A stretch of DNA of 64,000 nt from Venturia oleaginea (GCA_013176395.1 JABMLP010000013.1:434001-498000), one strand, 5' to 3'; numbered from the stretch's first letter, positions 22,625 to 35,117 are shown. Notes: generated by a model not told the origin, from the sequence alone. Numbers and translations: made by a program.

Positions 22625-23582
22625 TCATGCCTCCAGGTAGGCGTCTGAACGCTCTTTCTTCACAGTCGGAGCGCCTAGACCTGAGCCTGGGTTGGCGGCG
22701 GGCTGAGATGAAATGAACACGCAGTCGTCGTCGTCCTCTATTGCTTCGGGTTCAGGCTCAGGCTCAGGATCCGGGATGTCAGTGATAAAATAATCTTTGG
22801 GAGTGAACTCTTTGCATGAACCGTCTCGTATCTGGACTAGACGAAACGCTACTGCTTTTAAGAACTGTAGGTTTTCGTACTCAAGAATGTTGTCTTCGTG
22901 GATGTGGGATGCACTTAGATCAACAAAGAGAGCATGGATTTTCTGGGACTGCTGGTCTTCCTTGTAGATTAGTTCAATAGTCGCTGTGTCTCCGACTTGA
23001 CGTGTTGTTTTGTAGACCTCCATAACTGTTTGCAGAACTGCGTTGGCAAACGAAGCTACCCTAAGCTTGTGTGCAAGAAGATACAACTTAATGAGTGGAT
23101 CGTATGGGTAGCCTAAGCTACATTCGGATAGGTACCAGTCCTTAGGCCTGTATACGAAAGTGCCGTCTTTGTCGTACAACCAATTATGAAAGTACGAGAA
23201 GAGTTTCGCATCGGCTGGAATGATGATTTGAGATTTTTTGAGGAGGTCTGCGATATAGGGAGAATTGGCTTTCGCCAGAGCATTATGGATGGAGAAAGAC
23301 TGGTCGCCAACAGTGAATTCTATTGCCTTGCCAGTTATCAGAGACCTGCAAAAGAGTTAGACTTGAAGGAAGACCGTAGAGATATTCGGGAGCCACCCAC
23401 TCGCCACGTCTGATATGGTGTACCGGCTTGGTCAATACTTTTTCGGCCTCGCCACGCTTCCTCTTAATCCCTAGAAAGCAGTCAGTAGTTGTGCAGGATA
23501 TTGTGTTAAGATGTGGTGTGAACTCACCTTGCGGCGCTGGAGCGTTGGCACTCGGTGTGGGAAGCTGCTTTCTGGGAGGCAT
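22625..23582 (-). CDS. BTB/POZ-domain protein
   Basis: Three exons on the minus strand: 23582-23528, 23470-23401, 23345-22625 (281 aa); both introns (57 and 55 nt) have fitting phases. Joining exons 2 and 3 gives HIRRGESLITGKAIEFTVG, then FSIHNALAKANSPYIADLL and HNWLYDKDG. This is a fungal BTB fold, which mediates dimerisation or Cullin-3 binding. A helical segment follows (LIKLYLLAHKLRVASFANAV), typical after BTB in these proteins. The tail is acidic with a Glu-Pro repeat (PDPEPEPEPEAIEDDDD). No DNA-binding or kelch domain is present. Divergent from the kinesin gene. Confidence 0.78.
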
Positions 23583-24656
23583 CGTGTGAGTGATTGATGG
23601 TGGCTATTGAGTGGAGTGGCTATAGTCCTCGAGATGAAGTGATGATGGGAGGCAGTTGAAGCTGTTGTCGATCAATTAAATTGTTGTAGGAAAGATGATA
23701 TGTGGAAGGAAGAGAGACCGGAGAGTGGAAGACAATGCCTTTAAGTAAGTCCTTCAGTGTTACCCGTCATTAGATCTGATGTGGCTCTGGGTGACCACAA
23801 TGGATCGCGCCATCGGCTGATCTAGGCAATTGAAATGACTTTTAGCTAAGACTACAATCAAGTAAAGTCATATTGTCAGCTCAGCTCACAGAAATGCAGG
23901 GCGAAAAGTACGCCCGTGCCAATCTCGACCTATAGAATAGCTGGGGTGACTCCGTATCCTGATTCGAGAAGAGGTGGAGTCTCAAGCCCAGTCCAGTATA
24001 TTTGAAGTCTCAAGCTCAAGCGAGCATGTTTGAAGTCTCAAGCTCAATCCAGCATGGCCCAGCCCAGTTGGCCGCACTTTGGCCATGATTCTTCACTGAT
24101 CCAGCACCTGTCTCGGGGACCAATATTTGATAGTCGAGCCTTTGGTCATTCATCGTATCATCCCCTCTCCAGCTCTTGGAAGAGCGTGAAAGTCGCCTTG
24201 GAAGGTGATTCTTTGTCCCGAAAGACGTCGCAAATTTCCTGGCAGTTGATTTCGTGAGAACATGGGAGATTGTCAATGCTGGCATGTTGATTTCACAAGC
24301 CGCGGCATACCACCAGTATTTGGCAGTCTATCTGAGGCCGTGATCCTTCCCCGTACTTCAGCATCTCGACTTTGGTGCTGGGGTACTGATGCTTCTGGCC
24401 CTTTGAATTGATGTCGTATTGTATAAGGCATTGTTGTTAGACCGAATGCCAAAAGTGACGGTTGTTGGCGCTCTCTTGTGTTGGTCCAATTCTTGGTGTT
24501 GAGCTAGGCCAGATCGGGCGCGGTCTCTTATTTGTAAACAAGAACTTGAATCAGACACACGAAAGTACGAAGCACCCTCACCACACTCATTCTTCTTCGG
24601 CCTGGTACAGTGTAATACTGATATCTGCTCTCCCGCTCTTGGGAGTAAACACACCA
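23583..24656. other. divergent promoter region of BTB and kinesin genes
   Basis: About 1.07 kb between divergent starts. Apart from the short tandem repeat at 23976-24059, no gene or element is evident. Confidence 0.5.
23976..24059. repeat. 28-bp tandem repeat, three copies
   Basis: Three adjacent 28-bp units share GAAGTCTCAAGCTCAA with small variations, starting at 23976, 24004 and 24032. Non-coding. Confidence 0.8.
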
Positions 24657-27600
24657 ATGGCTTCGTCAAACTCCAGTAGCATCTCCGTCTGCGTGCGAGT
24701 CCGTCCCTTTACCATACGAGAAGCTGCACAGCTCACGAAGCCCGACGACAGCAACATCTTCCTCGGCGATGGGTCTCTAGCTGGAGTACCCACCCCAAAG
24801 TTCGGACAGAAGGGGCTGCGATCTGTGATCAAGGTTGTTGACGATAAGTGCCTGTATGTTTGTTTCCACGAGAGGTTGATACATTTGCTAACTTGGTGGT
24901 AGAGTATTCGATCCGCCCGAAGAGACTCAAGTGACACGCTTTTCACGATCCACCGTTGGTCCTCAGGGCAAACGAGTGAAGGACCAGACGTTCGTCTTCG
25001 ACAGAGTCTTTGACGACAATACAAATCAGGACGATGTCTACGAGGCCACCACGAAAGGACTCCTTGATAGTGTCTTGGATGGATACAATGCCACGGTCTT
25101 TGCTTATGGTGCCACGGGCTGTGGAAAAACGCACACAATCACGTATGCTTCTCCTGGGCTCTATGTCATGCATGTGCTAATTATCCTTGCAGGGGAACTG
25201 CTACACATCCCGGCATAATCTTCCTTACCATGCAAGAACTGTTCGACAAAATCAGAGACAAACAACATGAGAAGGTGGTCGATATATCACTATCTTATCT
25301 CGAAATCTACAATGAGACAATTCGGGATCTGCTGGTTCCAGGTGGAAGCAAACAAGGCTTAATGTTGAGAGAAGATGCGAACCAAGCTGTGTCTGTTGCA
25401 AACCTCTCAAGCCACAGCCCCAAGACAGTAAGTGCTGTCTTAGAACAAGCATTGAATTCTAGCTAATACTTGATCAGGTCCAAGAAGTCATGGAAATGAT
25501 CGTCATGGGGAATGAGAACCGCACAGTCTCTCCCACAGAAGCCAACGCAACCTCCTCGCGGTCTCACGCCGTCCTCCAAATCAACGTCGCCCAAAAAGAT
25601 CGCAATGCCGATATAAATGAACCTCATACAATGGCAACACTCAGCATCATCGATCTGGCAGGCAGTGAACGAGCCAGCGCGACGAAGAATCGAGGAGAAA
25701 GGCTGACCGAAGGTGCCAACATCAACAAGTCCCTTCTAGCACTTGGAAGCTGCATAAACGCCCTTTGCGATGCGCGCAAGCACAACCATATTCCCTATCG
25801 CAATTCCAAGCTCACACGTCTCCTCAAATTCTCCTTAGGCGGGAATTGCAAGACAGTTATGATAGTATGCGTTAGTCCATCTAGCGCGCATTTCGACGAG
25901 ACTCAAAACACCCTACGATACGCCAATCGTGCGAAGAACATTCAGACGAAGGTTACGCGGAACGTGTACAATGTAAATCGACATGTCAAGGACTTCCTGA
26001 TGAAGATCGACGAGCAAATGGCACTCATCAAAGAACTCAAGCAGCAGCAGAAGGACTCAGAAGGATTCGCCTTTATCAAATTCCGGAAACAGGTGGAGAA
26101 GAGGGAGCAAGTGGCGAAAGAGAGTATATCCAGGGTGCGTTTGGCATACGATCATTCTGCTTCTGAGAGACAGGAGAAGGCAAGCATGATGAAGAAACAA
26201 CGGCAGATTGAGCGCCGGATCTCACTCATCTCGGCATGGATCGCTGGCTTTGACGCAATTTGCGAGGCACGGGACGAGGAGGAACCATCGAGGAATCTTG
26301 TCGCCATGCGCAAAACTGCCCAAGGAATACTAACAGAGCTGGAGGGCAGCAGGCAGCATTACCATCAACGACTGAACAAGAACAACTGGGAGCGAGCACT
26401 GGACACTGCAGTGCAGACGGGCATTCGCCAACTCAAAGAGGCCGATCCTAACGATAGCAGTGATGTAGCCAGCCTGATTCGTGAGGCTGAGCTGCTCAAA
26501 TTAATGGCCGATCGCGAGGCTCATATTAGTATCTTGGAAATGGAGAAGGGCGGTGATGCGGCGATGGTTCAAGTATTGCTTCAAGCACATTTCGATACCA
26601 TAGCGATCCTCGGCCAAATCCTTCACATGGGCGAAGACGACGCAGTCCAGGCAGCGAGGAAGATGCTGGGGCAAATTGTGAACTCATGTTGTACGGCCAC
26701 CTCCCAGGTCATCAAACCGGAAGGAGGTCTACCAGTCACCGAAGAGTTTGCACCAACTCGGAGAGGCACACCAAAGCACCGGAAGGCTGTACACTTGATG
26801 GGCCCATCACCAATCAAAGCAATTCCACGGCCAAGCTTCATGGAACTCTCACCACTCATGTCATCCTCACCAATGAAGGCGTCACCTCGCCGACGAGTAA
26901 AGATTGGAGCGGCCAAGAAAGGTATCAGCTTCACCCCAAAGAAGGCGGTCGCGAAACGAGGAGTCCGATGGCGAGATGATACCGAAGATGGGACACTCGT
27001 GGAGTTCCAGGCAACGCCAAGGGGCCAGGAAGACTCTTCGCCAGCGCTTGCACAAGTAGAGCCTTCCCTACCTGAATCCTTTTTCGAGCCTGTAATGAAG
27101 CAAGGTTCATCTCCGATACCAGCACTACCAGAAGCATCAGTGGACTTAAAGCCAACGGCACGTTCGAGTCGATTCCAAACCGGATTTCTCTCGAAGAAGT
27201 CGGATGGATCACCACTGGGCGCACCGCCCACCAGCAATCTCCTGTACAACAACTCCTCTGACTCGGATCAGTCTCCCCTCCGCGAGATCGAGATCAATAA
27301 GGCGCCACACCGAAGCGCCCTACATGTGATGGCGACCACGTCACCGAACATAACGCCACTGGGTAGCGGAAACTCATCATCTGAGGACGAAGGAAGTTCA
27401 AGATCATCAGCCTGGCCTGTGGACCCTTCAGAAGCAAAGACAATCCGCTCGGCACTGAAGCGTAACTCCTCTTCGAATGGCGGCAGCAGCAACGCCATTC
27501 GCGTTCAACGTCGACGTAGTCCAACAGCTACGAGTGCAGGATCTCCTCCAAACGAGAACTCCATGTTTTCCACTTCTCAAGCACGCCGAATGGTCGGAAG

Positions 27601-27859
27601 TGTGAAGGGAGCAGAAGACTGGAAGACGTCCGTATTGAGTCCACGATCAGCCCCCGTCGTCAAGGTTGGACCAATACGACGAACTACGATGAGCAGTGAG
27701 GTGGAGAGGAAGACGAGTGGATGCGGGTCCGGTGGAGAGGGCGCGCAGTCCTTGCGAGCCGCACCTGTACGGATGAGCAACGCGTCGACGTTTGCTGCAC
27801 CAACAGCTGCGGCTGTATCGAGGAGTAGTATTGTCAATGGGAAGAATGTGTGGAGATGA
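24657..27859 (+). CDS. kinesin-8 motor protein (Kip3/Klp5/KipB type)
   Basis: Plus-end-directed microtubule motor and depolymerase that controls spindle and cytoplasmic microtubule length. Exons 24657-24853, 24903-25142, 25193-25427, 25478-27859 (1017 aa); all phases fit. The N-terminal motor domain has VRVRPF, the P-loop GATGCGKT split just before an intron, then [14 protein letters not shown], typical of kinesin-8. Switch I is NATSSRSH and switch II is DLAGSE. The microtubule-binding loop ends [14 protein letters not shown] neck and predicted coiled coil follow (about residues 350-560), with a long Ser/Pro/basic tail. The tail carries several Ser-Pro sites (for example [17 protein letters not shown]) that could be CDK targets. 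Confidence 0.95.
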
Positions 27860-28704
27860 CGTGATAGTCGATGGACTTTCTTGTTACTAAGTGAGCGCCT
27901 TTTTGCTCGTTATTCTTGCATGTTCTTGAGCACCGTCTGAGATAGCATTTTTTGGTGCGTGGGAATTTCCTGGTGGAGTACTGGGAGGATGAAATTTGTC
28001 TGGTTCATTACTATGTTGTTTCTATCGTTTTTGGGGGCTAGCTGACGGTGTTTTTCTGGCTTCTGCTCAAGCTCCGGCTTGGCTTGAGATGGGGGCAAAG
28101 GATACCGTGATGACCCCCATTTGTATGATTATCAACCTTTCGCCTGGAAACGTGTCGAATGGATCATTTGAGCCCACTTCTTTTTCTCCGTTCCATATAT
28201 TCGCGGATTGACAGTCGAGTACAGCCGTGTACTGCCTGCCGATTCCTTCTCTTTTTACTTGCTTTTAATAATTAACACGCTTGTGTCGCGACGTATGGTT
28301 TTATGAAGCATGTTCGAATTGTCCTCTTACTGATGTGTGACGAGACGTTTATTGAAACGATCTGTTTGGACGTGGATAATGTGAAAATGGGGTCTTGTTG
28401 CGAGGCCGTGGAATCGTGGTGTGCGAATACATACAATGGCGAGGTTGGAACGTTGAGGGATGAAACGCTTAGAAGAGCGATGATGGAAATCTGGGATGAG
28501 TTGAAAAAGAAACAACCTTGTTGATAACTGTGATAGCAATGAGCGTAGAATATGATTAGGGTTGCGGTTATTAGGAAATATAAGCCTTTGGAATTATCCG
28601 CAGGAGCAGGCAAAACTCAGTTCTGTAAGAGAAGGTGAGGAAAGGTGTTTAGAACTTCGTATGAATAAGATGATGTTACATAATGAGTTCTCTGTTATTT
28701 CGTT
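27860..28704. other. intergenic between convergent genes
   Basis: Kinesin 3' region and 3' region of the MDR reductase. Open frames at 27996-28211 and 28303-28524 lack features and are treated as chance. Confidence 0.4.
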
Positions 28705-29843
28705 TCAAAGACTACTCTTCACCCCCTCCGTATCCTCAATCTTAAAAACATACTTTATCGCGCTCGCCTTCCCCTCCTTCAAATACGTAAGGGCCTTTTG
28801 GATCCCTCCCAATCCACCCGGCACCGTCTCTGTCGGGTGCCCCTTGAACCAACCATCTTTCAAGCCCTTGCTGAAATAGCGGAAAAAGACATATCCGAAG
28901 TCTTTGTCTTCTTCATCTGAATGTACGCTTCCAACAGAAGTAATGGTCTTGGTAATCGTAGATGGAATCTCAGAATAATCCTTCCCTGGTAGAACAAGCG
29001 TGATTCTCCCCTCGTTCACATCTAGGACTTCAGAGAGGGCCTGGTAGGATCCGTGATCGGAGACGGCGTCGAATGCGTACCGGAGTTTTTTTCCGCTGAG
29101 GTGTTTTTTAATCTCGGAGACGACCTTTTCGTTGCCCGGGCGGTAGTCGATTATGACGTCGCCCTTTGAGGGATCGAGGAATTGATTAACGTGATCGACC
29201 GATTTACCAGCGACGCAGAGGAGGGGGTGTATGTTGCTTCGGGCGGCGAGTTGGAGGGCATAACTGCCAACAGCAGATCCAGCACCCCAAATCACAAGTG
29301 GTTCAGAGGCAAATGGTTTTCCAATTACAGAGTTTCGTTGCCAGGGTTCTGGTAATCCCAATCTCTGATAGAGTCCCAATGCCGAAGTCATGGAAGCGAG
29401 AGGAATGGAAGCGCCTTCTTCAAATGATGTGTTTTGGGGCAGGTGGAAAGTGGTATGTTGCCAACTGAGGGCGTATTCCGCGTAAGAACCGTGGGGAGAC
29501 ATGATTTCGTGGAAGGCTGCAACACGATCGCCCACTTTGAACTCGGTTACGTTATCTCCAACGGCGTGGACAATTCCCGAAATATCGTCCCCTTGATTCA
29601 ATGGGCCGAACTTGGGGAACCATTGGGGAACTTTCCTGGAGGAAGGTTAGAGAGTTGCAAAAAGTATGTTAAGATATGTGAGTTGGAATGATGGATGGAC
29701 GAAGGCGCAATATAGACATACCAATCTTTGGGATTGCTTCCACTCACAACAACCTTTATAACGACTTGATCGGGACCTGGTTCTGGAATCGGGACATCTT
29801 TGATTTCGACCGTTGGTCCTGCTGTCACAAATGCTTCCTTCAT
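28705..29843 (-). CDS. MDR-family enoyl reductase / quinone oxidoreductase-like protein
   Basis: Zinc-free medium-chain reductase of the type often called zinc-binding oxidoreductase ToxD-like. Two exons on the minus strand, 29843-29722 and 29635-28705 (350 aa); the 86-nt intron splits a Trp codon in phase. The N-terminus has VPIPEPGPDQVVIKV and GSNPKDWKVPQW, followed by GIVHAVGDNVTEFKVGDRV (GroES-like domain). The Rossmann segment is VIWGAGSAVGSYALQLA. The cysteine/histidine zinc ligands of true alcohol dehydrogenases are absent. It probably reduces an unsaturated carbonyl with NADPH. Such genes can serve polyketide pathways, but no synthase is nearby. Confidence 0.9.
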
Positions 29844-30313
29844 TTTGGCTGTTATTCGGGATCCAAGCTCTTGATTTGGTATACTAGATTGGTAGGCTCG
29901 AAGAATATGTTAAGGATTGAGATGATCAGGAGAGCACTATCGTGGTTTATGAAAGCAAGCACTCTCTAACATATTATACGTCATATCGTGGACATGCCTG
30001 CATCGCATCAGGAATGAGGTGATTGAGTTTGTGGGAAGCTCGGAGGGCCTCGGGTAAATCCTCTCCACACCTCCATGAAAGTGCTAGAATGAGTAGGAAA
30101 TAAGGTTTATACCCGATTGATCCAAAATCTATATCAACATGAGCAGCTTGAAGAAAGCAGTATCTTCATCCTCGCAATTGGACGACTCAGTAGAAATGCG
30201 AAGTTCAATTTATGCCAGTCTAATATGCCCTTACGATACCCTCCCACTCTCAACCGCAGCCGCTCTAAGTGTCTATCTTTATGAACTCCGGAATCTCACG
30301 CTTTTGCATCCAA
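29844..30313. other. intergenic, no gene seen
   Basis: A 62-codon frame (30139-30327) overlaps the end of the next gene and has no features. Confidence 0.4.
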
Positions 30314-31035
30314 TCAGTAGTCCTTGATACTCTCCATCTCACTGGGTCGAAGCTGTTCACATATGGGCACATGTCCTCCAGTGATGTGACTGATGAAGTC
30401 CATATCCGGACCGAACAGCATGACGTGGAAGTGCTCGACGCCTTGTATGGACTTCAGACTCCTCCAATTTTTGAACCATGCCACGTTTCCAGTATCCATG
30501 CGATTGCCGAAAGTCTTGTCAACATAGTCCTGCATCTGTTTCCTGGCAGCATCCGTCAGGTCGCCCGTCTCTTCTTCCTCGCCTAGCTCGAACTTGGTCC
30601 AGACTACGAGATGTATGATGCGCTCGTCCAGTCCATAAGGCCAGTCATTGTAGAGGATCCTGAGATCAGCTGGGCAGGTGAACGGAGGACCTTGGGGTTC
30701 AAGGAAGACGTCTATACGGTTGGCAGCTGGACTCGATTATCAGTTCATTGCCCGGCATGTTCAATGGCCTTCTGGCCGAGGACGCTTTGACTGGCATGGG
30801 ATTCTGTAAGAGCAAGATCCCTGACTTAGTCGCACCCAAATCGGGCTGGTGATGCTCGGGTCGTACCTATAGTCTCCTTGACTTGGTCCCAGGTGAGTCG
30901 GTCGTAGTCACAATCCCAGGTGCCAATGAGCCTCTTGTCCTTCTCGCTGACATCGAGTAGCGTAGCCGGGCAAGTCGAGGTTTGCCGATGGTTGGGCATG
31001 TTGAAATTCCACCATGGGATCTCTTCGTGAGGCAT
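30314..31035 (-). CDS. N-acetylglucosamine-induced protein 1-like (DUF3605) protein
   Basis: First exon 31035-30867 encodes PHEEIPWWNFNMP, CPATLLDVSEKDKRLIGT and YDRLTWDQVKETI, the family's N-terminal block. The last exon 30726-30314 encodes RILYNDWPYGLDERIIHLVV and VAWFKNWRSLKSIQGVEHFH, its C-terminal block. Molecular function is unknown; the name comes from induction by N-acetylglucosamine in Candida. The family's central segment (an RSPxxL and YGS region) is not recovered. The middle (30866-30727) can be spliced only with a tiny exon (about 12 nt) or read with stops, so an internal deletion or an unrecognised exon is likely. Confidence 0.72.
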
Positions 31036-31848
31036 GGCCGCGACTTTGCGCTTCTCAGGCTGGGAGGGAGGAGCTTATTCCTCTTATCCTGCCATAACAT
31101 CGGTCTAGTGGCTCTTGCCGGCGTTATAAGGTAAATTAAGCAACGTCCACATGTGGAAAGCGGCATGCCAATAATGCATTGACCGCTATCACACAGCTGA
31201 AATGAGACAAGCAAGTTACTTGGAAGGCCTAGAAATCTCCATGTGTGTATACTTCCTACCCAGCCTCTCAACCTCATCACAATATCCTTTTCGACAGTTC
31301 CATTGCCAAACGTGGTACCCATTTAATGAGTTGTGACTTTGTGGAACACTGAACATGCCAAACCTGAAAACTGGGGGTGGGAGTGCACAAGAGGATGCCA
31401 ATATCTTTCTTCTGGTTGATCTTGTTGATGCTTCATAAGCTGCCATCTCCAGACGTGTGGCATCCTGAGCGTAAAGACAATCACGCAGGTCGCTCCTTCC
31501 TTACGGCTTCTTTTCGTTCTTCCTAATGCCGGCTATCCATTTCTTCCGACAAACACCTACCTCCAATTCTTTCTCCACTCGAACTACAGCGTTATAACGC
31601 GGTATACACACGCGTCAAATCATTTTGATGGTCATCTGATCGCACCATCTCCCCGTCTGCCTGGACTCGATCTTGTATTGTAGACCACATTCAATTACAA
31701 CATTTACACCAGCCTGCGCCGCTGCCACACACCTAGACAAGGTGCGCATATTCAATCACGTCTCAAAACACAGTTTCGGCAGCGACCATTGCTCACCATG
31801 GACTAGGACATACCTCACTCCCTCACGCGCAAATCTACCACCACAAGA
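31036..31848. other. intergenic, no gene seen
   Basis: Shared upstream region of the DUF3605 gene (-) and the small membrane-protein gene (+). No convincing frames. Confidence 0.4.
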
Positions 31849-32749
31849 ATGGGGAACATCACCGACCCAATGTTCTGGCGCCGCTTCTCCATGGCAGCTC
31901 ACAAAGACGACGAGGAGAAAGCCTCTAAGGCTGCCAGCTCACCAGAGGGCCGCCCTGCTCTCCACCACTCGTATGTCATGCATTCTTTACCTGCATCATC
32001 ATCACCGTGAGCCCTCCACTACGCGCAACAGCTTTCCTGCCCGCTCTCCCCACAGCATAGCCCCATTGTCCTTTAAGTGTCATCTTTGCTCGAACGTCAG
32101 AAGCGAGAAAGTGCGTCGCAGGAATATCTGCTAGATTTGGTGCATTGTCCTCAGCTTGATCGTCGCTGCTCTTTGGTTTGCCATCTTTTGGGTCTTGCGT
32201 AACGGCAGGATTATGGCATATAAATCTTAGGTCGCTCGTTCGCTGTCAGACTTCCTCACTTGCTCAAACTGACCAAGGTAGGCTACGTCAGCAAGAGTTG
32301 CGAGGACGTCTGAACAACATGAAAGCGTGAAACACATAGATGCTCCGCATCAGCTGCATTGTCGTCTGAATGTCCGTCATCCTTGGATTCATCGTCCTTC
32401 TCATTTTCGCGGTGCTTTTCTCCCCATCGCATGTCCCCGAGCCTGCTCCTTTACCTTCAAGAACCCATGAACAAGACATGTAGAGTCACTCACTGCCAAA
32501 TCCCAAGCTCTCTATGCCCGTTTCCCAGCTGACTTCCATAGGCTATCTTGGCTCGATCGTCAGCAGAAGAAGAAGTCGCACCGCACTACCATCTGCTGGA
32601 TCTTCTGGATCGTCATTGCCTTCCTCATCACCGCCATCATTGTGACATTTCTCCTCCTCAGGCGCAACGGCGTTATCGGCCAAAACAACACCAACCCAAC
32701 TTCACAGGAGGACGGAGAGATCTACTCTATCCAAGGAAGTGGTCCCTAA
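31849..32749 (+). CDS. small single-pass membrane protein
   Basis: Two-exon gene of about 109 aa, exons 31849-31970 and 32542-32749; the long 571-nt intron has a GTATGT donor, a CCATAG acceptor and matching phase. Exon 1 encodes a soluble charged segment (TDPMFWRRFSMAAHKDDEEK). Exon 2 encodes SWLDRQQKKKSHRTTICW, then one strongly hydrophobic helix (WIVIAFLITAIIVTFLLL) and a short polar tail. Positive charges before the helix suggest the N-terminus faces the cytosol. Function is unknown. The intron contains two degraded copies of exon 2 (listed separately). Confidence 0.6.
32083..32230 (+). pseudogene. degenerate copy 1 of the membrane-protein exon
   Basis: DNA resembles exon 2 of the small membrane protein (TTTGCTCGAACGTCAG versus TTGGCTCGATCGTCAG). 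It encodes RSEKVRRRNIC, then a TAG at the place of the exon's Trp codon, then a hydrophobic helix (IWCIVLSLIVAALWFAIFWV). A frame change near the start is also needed. It lies inside the gene's intron. Confidence 0.55.
32281..32483 (+). pseudogene. degenerate copy 2 of the membrane-protein exon
   Basis: Starts CTACGTCAGCAAGAG, matching the RQQ-coding part of exon 2. Two stop codons follow, then another short hydrophobic stretch interrupted by TGA (RISCIVV, stop, SVILGFIVLLIFAVLF) and a tail ending at TAG 32481-32483. It is more diverged than copy 1. Confidence 0.45.
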
Positions 32750-34170
32750 ACTCTCTCCCTCACTCAATTGCGCACATTCACTTCTTTGCACACATTTTGG
32801 GATGGATGGTTCGCTTGCTAAAGATGGCGCTGGGCATGATATCTGGATGGAAGGCGCACTTTGACACTTGGGGGGTTTACTGAGTGCCTGGTACTACAAA
32901 TGCTGGGGCATTAGTGGTGACAATATGGTCGCAATATGCACATACCTGGGAGTTAAGATGGGATCCCCGCGTCATGAAAGCGATTAATCAGGTTCTGGCA
33001 ATTTCATCGATGGAGAATGTGAAGAAAAAATCGAAAAAAATTAAATTTCAATCGGTGTGCCGTAAAGTTCCCTCGATGGTCATGGAGAGCAGCAGTGAGA
33101 TGCCACATACATGTGCCATGTTCTTGAACGCAGTCCGGCGAGACCAATGAAGCTGGCAATTCTGACACAAACACCAGCATAAGTCCCATAACCTGGATGA
33201 AGCAGGTAGCATTCCTGGCAACATCGACAACACGAATGAGTTGGACCTTTCCGACCTCGATTTTGGGTTTTACAACTCATCACTGAAGTCACCGTAACCA
33301 ACAAGCCTGCAGCTTTGTCATCTATTTTGCTATACTCAATTTATGAGCTCAAGGATGGTTGTTGTTTTGCCCTCGGGGTTAACGGAGTACGCAGCCATCA
33401 AGTTCGTAACGCTCTGAGCGGAATTTGGGCAAATAGGTGATTCGTGATGATCCGTCGATGGAATGGAATGGTGATTGTATGCAGAACCCAGAAGAAAGGT
33501 CTATTCAGATGCGTTGCGCTGGTTTTTGGTAGGCTGCGAGTATTGGGCAATGTGTGATGATGACCAAATGTAGACCTCGAGATGACCGAACGCTGTTAGG
33601 GACTATTAACAGAGATATTTATCACAAGACGTTTCGTGGCCTCGCTAGGTACATTTCCCGTGCTCGTCCCTGGACTCTAAGGGGATTTCCAGCGGTGATT
33701 AACGTGTAGATGCTTGTGATGGGAAAGAGATTGGACTAAAAATGCAAACCTTCAACAACACAAGCACCCAAACTTTCGCACTTTCCAAAATTAGTTTCCG
33801 CCATGAATTTAAAGCCCTCGATTCGAATGTCAGTAAAGTAAGCTCATGCTGATAACCCTCGATTCCTATCCTATCGTTTCCTAGTAAGTACATGCCTATC
33901 CCAAACTCCCATCAACGCCATGCATGGTATCTGTCAACTTTTTGCTGTGATGATCTCAGCATCGAGAACAAGTCTGGAAACCATGATGCTCACCATTTGA
34001 ATGCGCACTTAATCGTTGATAAGCTGCCTCCGCCTGATCCTCTGGCGACATCTCCGCTTTCGAAGGTCTCAATTTCTAAGCTCCCATCAGCCGCTTTCAC
34101 CAAGATTCAACCGCTATTATTTGTTAGAATGTGGCATCTATAGTTGGACAGGATTGATGCCGCTGCCATC
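32750..34170. other. intergenic, no gene seen
   Basis: About 1.4 kb between convergent genes. Open frames such as 32884-33150 and 33892-34143 have no domain or signal features. Confidence 0.45.
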
Positions 34171-34862
34171 TCAGTACCGTTTGCGCGTAGGCTCCGGGCT
34201 GGGTGATCGTGTCACTGAGCGCTCGTCGCGTCCTCTGGCCTTCAACCACTTCCTCGTGGACATGTCCAAGTCCCTATCAAGTTCTGGCGATGGCTGTTTT
34301 CGATGTATGAAGTTGCAAAATCCGCCGCGTACGCATCCTTCGCCGCTGTTGAGACGGCAACAGGCTTCTCTGAAATCGGTGACAGGGGATAGTTCGCAGT
34401 AGATGGGGCGGCCAGCGTACCAGCGAGAATTGAGGTTGTCGCAAGCAGCCTGAGCATGGTCTTCATACTTGAAACGAGCATACACGTTGCCGATCAGATC
34501 TGATCCATTGTATTAGTAGCTGTCCAGCGTGCTTGGGGTATCAATGGGACAGTATACTCACGGTCATTGTTATTGTCGCATACAACCACCTCCTCGATCT
34601 CTCCAAACTTGCACATCTCGCACCAAAAGTCCTCGTAGAAGGCATCAAAGTGGTTCTGGAGTTGCGCGGGAGTCATCTTGAGCTTTGGATCGTATGCCGG
34701 GTTTTGGTAGAGATTTGGTAGGAGAATGGTCTGGGAGTAGGATGGCTTGACGTGTTTTCGCGAACATCTGTCGCCGTGTCTGCATGCGCCGATTTTGTAG
34801 TAGAAGGAGCAATTGACTTTGTCCTGTTCGGTACCGAAGATGGAAGCGAGGTAGTTGGCCAT
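34171..34862 (-). CDS. U2AF small subunit (U2AF35/U2AF1), splicing factor
   Basis: Recognises the AG at 3' splice sites as part of the U2AF heterodimer in the nucleus. Two exons on the minus strand, 34862-34562 and 34499-34171 (209 aa, normal for fungi). Zinc finger 1 is CSFYYKIGACRHGDRCSRKH. The central U2AF-homology RRM includes FDAFYEDFWCEMCKFGE and, across the splice, VVCDNNNDHLIGNVYARF. Zinc finger 2 is CCRLNSGEGCVRGGFCNFIH. The tail is a short RS-like end (RSPSPEPTRKRY). Start at MANYLASIFG is the conserved one; the longer upstream frame is leader. The intron has a TACTAAT branch site. Confidence 0.97.
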
Positions 34863-35117
34863 GATTGATGCGGTTGCGATGGGATTTGTGATATGCACGG
34901 AGCAAGTCAGCGTTGAAGTATTGGAAGTTGATTGAAGATGAGTTCGCGACGGATCTGTCAAAGGTTTGGTCACGTGTCATGTCTGCATTTGTAATACTGG
35001 ATTTCCATCGAGTTCGTTCCGTTCCATCTCATCGATATCGATATCGCCCAATTCCAAGTTGAAGATACTGTCTATCCTACTCCCCCTGGTGCTATTCAGT
35101 TACTCAGAATCAGATGG

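Noticed and set aside
26623..27252. 209-codon minus frame inside the kinesin tail
   Set aside because: Antisense shadow of a long, low-complexity coding region; no independent features.
28705..29843. MDR reductase as a trans-acting enoyl reductase of a polyketide pathway
   Set aside because: No polyketide or fatty-acid synthase in the window; the family also has many stand-alone members.
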